Origin: Leptospirales bacterium
GTDB taxonomy: Bacteria; Spirochaetota; Leptospiria; Leptospirales; Leptonemataceae
NCBI GenBank assembly: GCA_016788865.1
Contig: JAEUSB010000037.1
Span: forward strand, 41,029 to 105,028
DNA length: 64,000 nt
Direction of reading: 5' to 3'
Shown: positions 58,861 to 64,000 of the stretch, piece by piece
Numbering within the stretch: position 1 is the stretch's first letter
Layout: every line of letters starts with the position of its first letter
The notes under the pieces: generated by a model
What the model saw: the letters and a program-made list of their open reading frames with translations, nothing else
What the model was told of the DNA's origin: nothing
Databases searched by the model: none
Translations under genes and position numbers: made by a program

Positions 58861-61367
58861 TTGGCAAGATCCGCAAGAAAGAGTTTGGCCTTTTCGTGCG
58901 TGGGATCGGTCTGAAGCGCATCTTCGAGCGCACGCTCCGCCAGATCCGCTCTCCCTGATTCCTTGTACAACTTTGCCAGATGCAGCAGGTTGCGAACCAT
59001 TGATGGATCCCGAAGTCGGCAGCGTTCGGCAAAAGAAATGGCGCGATCCAGCGCACCACTCTTTGCATAGGCGTAAGATGTGACATACAGAAACTCCGTA
59101 TCGGCCGGAAAACGAAGGGTATAGCTCTCGGAAACGTTAGCCGCTCTATCAAATAGCCTTCGTTGGATCAAGACGCGCGAAAGAAGCCTCATAGCGGACG
59201 AGTTTTCGTCCGTGATGTCCATTGCCTGCTCGAGGATGAATATGGCCTCATCGAGCTTGCCATCAAGCGCGAGGGCTCTGGCCTTTCTGACTTCTGCCTT
59301 GTATGCAGCAATGCGATTGTTTTCGTCCACCTCCCTTGCTAGAACTCCGGTCTCCTTGAAACCAATGCGCAGCAATGTAAAATCGTCAGTGAGCGTGCCG
59401 AACGACAGAATTGACTGCTCAATCTTCCGGAGATTCGCTTCCCCCTTTTCGACGTGGCGCAGGAACTCCATTTCGTTTTCATTGATAATCCGGTTTCCGT
59501 TCTCATCCACGCCAATCTGCACGTCGTCTCGCCCATCGGAGCCAATGATTACAACGTCATTGGGTTGGAGCTGGCAGGTCTTTACCTGAAGAACTCCAGA
59601 TAACCCGGAAACGCCTAGCTTCCGCAATGTGATGTCATTCTCAAGGAATTCCGCCGCCTTGTCCCGATACAATACCACGAATGGATGTTCGGCATTGATG
59701 TAGTATAACAGGCCGCTGAGCTCATCCACAAGACCAAACACAGCAGAAACCATCATGCTTCCATCAAACGAAACAAACACGTTCTGCAGCTCTAGAAAAC
59801 ATTCCTTCAGCCATTGTTCGGGGTACTTATCCTGCGCTGCTGGTGTCATTTGAGTCCGCGCAACCATGGACTTGAACACGGTTCCAAGAACGAGCGCGCC
59901 GCCGGCCCCTTGAATCGATTTGCCCATTGCATCGCCATTCAGAAACACTGTATATGTCTTCTCCTTCAATTGAATGTTCTGGGCGATGCACAAATCACCC
60001 CCAATCTCTGCCTGCCAGTGCCTGAATTGAAATTGTTTCTTCTGCCTTAGAAGCATGTCCACGGAAACGTTTGGACTCTGGACATAGTTCCCGGTTAGAG
60101 GTTGGATCAAAAGAGAAGTCAGAAAATAATCTCCATCCTGTTGAATCTTGAGTTTCTGAACCTCGTCGAGCGTTTCGGTTAGCTGTTGCGTACGAATCTT
60201 TACCTTGTCCTCAAGCTTTTCATTCAGATGCTCCACTTCGTTGTGAACTCGCATAAACCGATTCGCGAGAACGGCAGCAATCGACAGAACAAACAAGATA
60301 AATGCGAACCTGGCAATGTGTGTGCCCGGAATCCAGTGGCGCGCAACGGCAATATCGTGCAATCCAGCGACAACAAGAACGATCACGCCAAAAGCAAGCC
60401 AGCGGGCATCCTTGTTTTTGCGAAACACCTCGCGAAGGATATAAAACGTTCCATAGCCGCCGATTACCGGAATGCTACTGTATTGCCAGATGGTAAGACA
60501 TCTTTTTGCTATCGAATAGGGTGCAAAGATCGTTGTCAGCGATAGAATGACTGCAAACCCAAAGATTACACCACCAACCTTAGAAAACCTCTGATAGAAA
60601 AACAGGGAAAGGAAATACATCAACGTAGCCGGTATGAAGAATAAACTCACATACTCCACTTTGAGCCTGAGAATCACGTGATTTCCAAAGATGGAGTCTC
60701 GAACACCGGAACGATTCAACCAGTAGACAGTAAGCAACATGCAGAACAGACCAAACATCAGATTATGCCTGTCTTTTGATCGGCGGCTAAACAGCAGCAG
60801 ATGGTAAACCCCTACAACGAAGTATATGCCAAGCAAGAAGAACGAAACAATCTCGTTAAAGTAGTACTCGGAAAAGACCGCGCTGCCTCTGCCAATGATT
60901 GGATCACCATCAAACTGCAGTGGCTTTGCGCCGTCCGTGTACATTGCAACATGGATCATGTTGGGTTCGCGAGAAGGGATTGCCGGGAGTTCTTTGAGGA
61001 ACAGGCGGAATAGACCGGATTCATAGGGATCATCCTGGCCGATTTGACCAATCTTTTGTCCGTTGATATAGTAGACGGTAACGTCGGAGGTCCATCCCAT
61101 ACTGAGCGCGGCCGCTCCCTGGGCCAAATGCTCCGCAGCTGTTGACGGAATTGATCGCCTAACGGTAACCCAACCAGGAGTACTTATTTTCTTTTGGTCG
61201 GAAATTGTACCGGGGACCTGCACAGGTTCCCAGCCGCTGTCCGCCGGATCCAGGAAAGATGTCTGATATCCCTTCTTGAACTCCCATCCACCCGATAGAG
61301 AAACTATCTCTTTTTCCCGTGCACATGCGGAAAGGAAAACGAATATCAGAACGACCAGGGCGCGCAT
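58857..61367 (-). CDS. 7TM-DISM / SpoIIE-type phosphatase with TPR tail
   Basis: An 836-residue sensor phosphatase. A lipoprotein-like signal (LIFVFLSACA) is followed by a beta-rich extracellular domain (about 20-180, 7TM-DISM-associated), seven membrane helices (185-385), a coiled coil (388-425), a PP2C/SpoIIE domain (about 440-640; EIGGDLCIAQ, LNGDAMGKSIQG, GSDGRDDVQIG and TDDFTLLRIG carry the metal-binding Asp), and TPR repeats (680-836). It would reverse Ser/Thr phosphorylation of an anti-sigma antagonist in response to an outside signal. Coupled to the TPR gene by a four-base overlap. Confidence 0.9.
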   Translation of the reverse strand: MRALVVLIFVFLSACAREKEIVSLSGGWEFKKGYQTSFLDPADSGWEPVQVPGTISDQKKISTPGWVTVRRSIPSTAAEHLAQGAAALSMGWTSDVTVYYINGQKIGQIGQDDPYESGLFRLFLKELPAIPSREPNMIHVAMYTDGAKPLQFDGDPIIGRGSAVFSEYYFNEIVSFFLLGIYFVVGVYHLLLFSRRSKDRHNLMFGLFCMLLTVYWLNRSGVRDSIFGNHVILRLKVEYVSLFFIPATLMYFLSLFFYQRFSKVGGVIFGFAVILSLTTIFAPYSIAKRCLTIWQYSSIPVIGGYGTFYILREVFRKNKDARWLAFGVIVLVVAGLHDIAVARHWIPGTHIARFAFILFVLSIAAVLANRFMRVHNEVEHLNEKLEDKVKIRTQQLTETLDEVQKLKIQQDGDYFLTSLLIQPLTGNYVQSPNVSVDMLLRQKKQFQFRHWQAEIGGDLCIAQNIQLKEKTYTVFLNGDAMGKSIQGAGGALVLGTVFKSMVARTQMTPAAQDKYPEQWLKECFLELQNVFVSFDGSMMVSAVFGLVDELSGLLYYINAEHPFVVLYRDKAAEFLENDITLRKLGVSGLSGVLQVKTCQLQPNDVVIIGSDGRDDVQIGVDENGNRIINENEMEFLRHVEKGEANLRKIEQSILSFGTLTDDFTLLRIGFKETGVLAREVDENNRIAAYKAEVRKARALALDGKLDEAIFILEQAMDITDENSSAMRLLSRVLIQRRLFDRAANVSESYTLRFPADTEFLYVTSYAYAKSGALDRAISFAERCRLRDPSMVRNLLHLAKLYKESGRADLAERALEDALQTDPTHEKAKLFLADLAN

Positions 61368-61396
61368 TGATTAGCCTTGAATTTGCTAAAGGCCGG

Positions 61397-62350
61397 TCAA
61401 GATTTCTTTCCGTCCTCCTCTGCAGGCGCAAACCTGCTCCAGACGGCGGCCAGTGCGCTTCCAATGACTGAATGGAAGAGACTTGAGATAGCCGAGGGAA
61501 CTGCCACCAGAGGGTTGGTAAAATTCGCCCGGGCCAGCACTACGCCCAATCCGGAATTCTGCATACCAACCTCTATCGAAATGGTCCGGGCGGCTGTCTC
61601 CGTAACCAGGAACCGCGACAGCACATAGCCAACCAGAAACCCCAGGGCATGAAGCGTGAACACGGCACCGAGTAGAATTAGACCCGAGGACTCGATTAAC
61701 TGTCGATTTGCGCCCAGGATGGAAGCCACGATCAAAACAATCGTAAGCACGGCCACCGGCGGTGCAAATGGAAGGATAGCCGAGGTAAAACCCTTGAAGT
61801 ATCGCTGAATCAAAACCCCGAGCGCCACGGGTATCAGAACAACCTGGACGGTTGAAAGAAAGAGACCAACTGCATCCACTTCCATTCGACTACCAGCCAG
61901 CTGGTCCGTTAAGAACGGAGTCAATACAACCGCCAGGATTGTAGAAATTGCCGTCATAGTCACGGAGAGGGGAACATCGGCGCGCGCGAGATACGAAATA
62001 ACGTTAGACGCTGTTCCACCAGGGCAGCAGGCCACCAGGATTAGCCCGACAGCCAACGGATCTGGCAGGTTGAAGATTCTGGCCGAAAACCAGCCCGCGA
62101 ACGGCATGACGGTGTATTGTAAGACAATCCCCAGAAAAACGGCGCCCGGCATTTTACTGACGCGCTTGAAATCGTCGAGGGTGAGCGTCAGTCCCATTCC
62201 AAGCATTATGATTCCAAGGCCCCAGGTGATCCAGAGACCCGTGAACCAGGTAAACAAGAATGGATAAAAAAACGACAGTGCCCCTGCCACGACTACCCAC
62301 AATGGAAACAGGGTTGTAAATGTATTGGTAAGTCTCGCGAGCATGGACAT
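61397..62350 (-). CDS. Bile acid:sodium symporter family (BASS/SbtA-like) transporter
   Basis: A 317-residue membrane protein with nine or ten helices and the family motifs MGLTLTLDDFKRV, PLAVGLILVACCPGGTASNVI (the crossover Pro-Gly-Gly), and EVGMQNSGLGVVLA. Proteins of this family carry organic anions with sodium; in bacteria the substrate is often pantoate, a keto acid or a sulfur compound and cannot be set from sequence alone. It is 29 bases from the phosphatase gene and 18 bases from the lipoprotein gene, so it may be in one transcript. Confidence 0.92.
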   Translation of the reverse strand: MSMLARLTNTFTTLFPLWVVVAGALSFFYPFLFTWFTGLWITWGLGIIMLGMGLTLTLDDFKRVSKMPGAVFLGIVLQYTVMPFAGWFSARIFNLPDPLAVGLILVACCPGGTASNVISYLARADVPLSVTMTAISTILAVVLTPFLTDQLAGSRMEVDAVGLFLSTVQVVLIPVALGVLIQRYFKGFTSAILPFAPPVAVLTIVLIVASILGANRQLIESSGLILLGAVFTLHALGFLVGYVLSRFLVTETAARTISIEVGMQNSGLGVVLARANFTNPLVAVPSAISSLFHSVIGSALAAVWSRFAPAEEDGKKS

Positions 62351-62368
62351 GCATGCTCGTTGAGTATT

Positions 62369-63355
62369 CTAACGCAACCCTTGATCCGTCTGACTTGAAA
62401 TTTTCTGAACCAGGTCTATAACGCCAATTCGAATCTGCCGCCCGGCAGAAGTCTTCTGGATGCGAATGCGGTTGGTTTCCTTCCAGACAAGTAGATCGAG
62501 ATTGCGAATAGACTCGGTCCGTCTTGTAGTTGACTCTTCTGAAAAGGCAATGCTGCCGGCCTGCTTTGCGGCGCGGAGGTTCAAACCAACTTCTACTTCC
62601 ACATCAACGTTCTCCCAACCGATCCCCGCCTTCCAGAACCCGGATTCAACGGGAGTCGCTAGCATGACTCTGATAACAGTCTGAACCGCAACTTCGCGAA
62701 GTCTGCGGTCATTGATGGCGAGACTTCCTAGCAATAGCAGGGCCCAGAGGGGAACCTTCCAGAAGCTGGCGCTCTGCTTGATCTCAAAATCCGTACAGTC
62801 ACCCGAAACCAGAAGCTCGATGTTCAAATTCCTCGCGGCGGCAAGAGTCGATGCAGGATCTGCTAGCTCCGGATCAATCCGCCTGCGCTCTTCAATAAAG
62901 AGATGATACGGCACAACTTCAAAGCGACCCGATTGAAACAACTCTGTCTCCGCTATCTCGCGATACAGATCGCCGGGCAAAATCCGATCCACGTCAGGCT
63001 TCGAATTTTCAGCTGCAGGCTTGCCCGGACCAATGGTCAAGGGAACGAGCGCATCAGGTGACCTGGGTGGTGCGGCAGCTGCTTGCGAATCGCTGGATTC
63101 CAGATTTGCGGGGGTATCTTGCAGACCGAGAATGTTCCCACTGTAGTCGCCATCCGGAACTATATCAAAAGCCTTCATCTCCGCAGAGTTGTCAAACGGC
63201 ATGAGTACTAGGCGAATCTTCTTGAAATTTGCAGGTACCGGCCCATATCCCTTCCTGCTCTCGAGACCATCAATGGTTTGCTGGACCCGTGTGAGGGTGG
63301 AGCAGGAGAAGAGCAGAATCACAAGCGCGGAGACACCGCGCAACGGAATCCGCAT
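62369..63355 (-). CDS. CsgG-like lipoprotein
   Basis: A 328-residue lipoprotein (signal with lipobox LFSC, Cys18). The pattern ..DLYREIAETELFQSGRFEVVPY.. and ..LNIELLVSGDCTDFEIKQ.. resembles the CsgG/curli-assembly-type periplasmic fold also seen in penicillin-binding-protein activators. An unusual hydrophobic stretch, VPLWALLLLGSLAI, follows. A Pro/Ala/Ser-rich linker (about 80-115) lies before it. It is 2 bases from the next related gene. Both probably form one envelope complex. Confidence 0.75.
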   Translation of the reverse strand: MRIPLRGVSALVILLFSCSTLTRVQQTIDGLESRKGYGPVPANFKKIRLVLMPFDNSAEMKAFDIVPDGDYSGNILGLQDTPANLESSDSQAAAAPPRSPDALVPLTIGPGKPAAENSKPDVDRILPGDLYREIAETELFQSGRFEVVPYHLFIEERRRIDPELADPASTLAAARNLNIELLVSGDCTDFEIKQSASFWKVPLWALLLLGSLAINDRRLREVAVQTVIRVMLATPVESGFWKAGIGWENVDVEVEVGLNLRAAKQAGSIAFSEESTTRRTESIRNLDLLVWKETNRIRIQKTSAGRQIRIGVIDLVQKISSQTDQGLR

Positions 63356-63357
63356 AT

Positions 63358-64000
63358 TTAGAGTCCGCGGATTACTTTCTCAACCAGATCGCGCATTGCA
63401 TATCGCAGTAGCTTGCCGCCGGACGATTGAAGGATTTTCACGTCCGATCCGCCACGGGACAGCAGAATTCCGGTTGATGTGGAAGCATCCGACCTACGAT
63501 TCTCAACGGAGTCCGCCTGAAGAATCTTTGCATCTGGAACAGAAACGAGCCTGTAGTCGATCCCGGTTTCAACTATGTATTCTTTCTTTTCGCGCGATCC
63601 CAAAATACCAAGCAACAGACAAATGCCTGACTCTGTCTGCTTGATTTCGAAATTGGTAAGACTTCCTGTTAGAAAGTACTCTGCGCCAAACTTTTCCTGC
63701 AGGGTTTTCAACTTTTCTGTAGTGATTTGATCCTGGGCGGAAATAACGCTTTCGACGAGCGATGGCTCGATAATTTCAAAGTACCCGGATTGAACCATGA
63801 GCGAAGTCAGCTGGGCTGTAGCCGGTTGAACCAGGTACGATTTGTCCGTGAGGTTCCTGAAATTCACAAGGGCAATCTTCTTGCGGACTGTCCCTGCGGG
63901 AGCCCGGGTAACCTCTACTCGCTCTTCTACGGTTTCATATTTGGTTGGTTGCGGTGAAATGCAGGCCGCAAGCCATAAGAATGATATTGCAAAAATTCGA
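63358..64000 (-). CDS. CsgG-like lipoprotein (5' end outside window)
   Basis: The frame is open to the right edge. Reading past the GTG at 63867 adds about 44 residues: a hydrophobic signal with lipobox LAAC, then Pro/Thr/Glu-rich residues and KKIALVNFRNLT, the N-terminal strand of CsgG-like proteins. So the GTG is internal and the real start lies just beyond the window. ILVATGxL-type strand is FGAEYFLTGSLTNFEIKQ. It shares TNFEIKQ/TDFEIKQ with its downstream neighbour and is its paralogue. Confidence 0.8.
   Translation of the reverse strand, partial: RIFAISFLWLAACISPQPTKYETVEERVEVTRAPAGTVRKKIALVNFRNLTDKSYLVQPATAQLTSLMVQSGYFEIIEPSLVESVISAQDQITTEKLKTLQEKFGAEYFLTGSLTNFEIKQTESGICLLLGILGSREKKEYIVETGIDYRLVSVPDAKILQADSVENRRSDASTSTGILLSRGGSDVKILQSSGGKLLRYAMRDLVEKVIRGL

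Noticed and set aside
63865..63867. GTG at 63867 as start of the last gene
   Set aside because: Upstream in frame there is a lipoprotein signal and the first CsgG-like strand up to the window edge.
1..64000. tRNA, rRNA, CRISPR arrays, insertion sequences or prophage genes
   Set aside because: I looked for tRNA-like cloverleaf ends, regularly spaced repeats, transposase or integrase motifs and found none that hold up.

Overview
The window looks like chromosomal DNA of a spirochaete of the order Leptospirales with fairly high GC (about 50 percent by eye, so nearer Leptonema/Turneriella than Leptospira). The best pointers are a citramalate synthase very close to the Leptospira CimA type, a DUF1574-like protein next to an MBOAT acyltransferase, and stand-alone FecR, SpoIIE/7TM and TPR signalling proteins. 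This placement is inference; there is no rRNA or other marker gene in the window.

Layout. 1-7.1 kb: the 3' part of a membrane adenylate cyclase (open at the left edge), a five-haem lipoprotein cytochrome, an unknown lipoprotein, an SGNH-family protein and two unknown proteins. 7.3-16.8 kb: a nucleoside-phosphorylase-like enzyme, a small lipoprotein, then a long minus-strand envelope-lipid operon read from 16.8 kb down to 8.2 kb (App1-like phosphatase, PlsC-like acyltransferase, MCE protein, MlaF-type ATPase, long-form IspH, second MCE protein, MBOAT acyltransferase, DUF1574-like partner). 16.9-18.6 kb: a histone-deacetylase-family enzyme and an unknown partner.

18.6-38.8 kb: a nearly complete anaerobic-type cobalamin cluster. 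The minus strand carries BluB-CobT (fused), HupE behind a cobalamin riboswitch, CbiB, CobU and a ferredoxin-like protein. The plus strand starts with a second cobalamin riboswitch and runs CobD-CobQ (fused), CobO, CbiA, CbiX-ferredoxin (fused), a DUF3209-like protein, an FNR-like flavoreductase, CbiD, CbiC, CbiET (fused), CbiL, CbiG, CbiH, an unknown 134-residue protein and CbiF, followed after an antisense ankyrin gene by SUMT (CobA). No CobS, CobC or CbiJ is seen. The key observation is that the conserved N-terminus of CbiD (GYTTGACAAAAARAA) is encoded upstream of any start codon, in the -1 frame relative to the flavoreductase, and is entered through a run of ten A that contains the A AAA AAG slippery heptamer. 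Either the two are made as one protein by frameshifting or transcript slippage, or the assembly has lost one A.

38.8-46.5 kb: ThrH, a PhnD-like binding lipoprotein, then a six-gene minus-strand cassette (DUF4178-like zinc-ribbon protein, tiny membrane protein, DUF350-like protein, membrane-anchored spermidine-synthase-like protein, Tat-exported flavin amine oxidase, multi-pass membrane protein). The cassette is bracketed by 54-base direct repeats of the 3' end of the PhnD-like gene; the distal copy lies in a decayed gene fragment. I think this is an envelope-associated aminopropyl/polyamine system that came in, or was trapped, between two binding-protein paralogues.

46.6-64 kb: a GT39-like glycosyltransferase, citramalate synthase, a polysaccharide deacetylase, a signalling operon (cyclase with a degenerate phosphatase-like N-terminal domain, FecR protein, triple-repeat membrane protein), a TPR protein with a 7TM-SpoIIE phosphatase, a bile-acid/sodium symporter family protein and two CsgG-like lipoproteins, the last open at the right edge. 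I saw no tRNA, rRNA, CRISPR array, insertion sequence or prophage.
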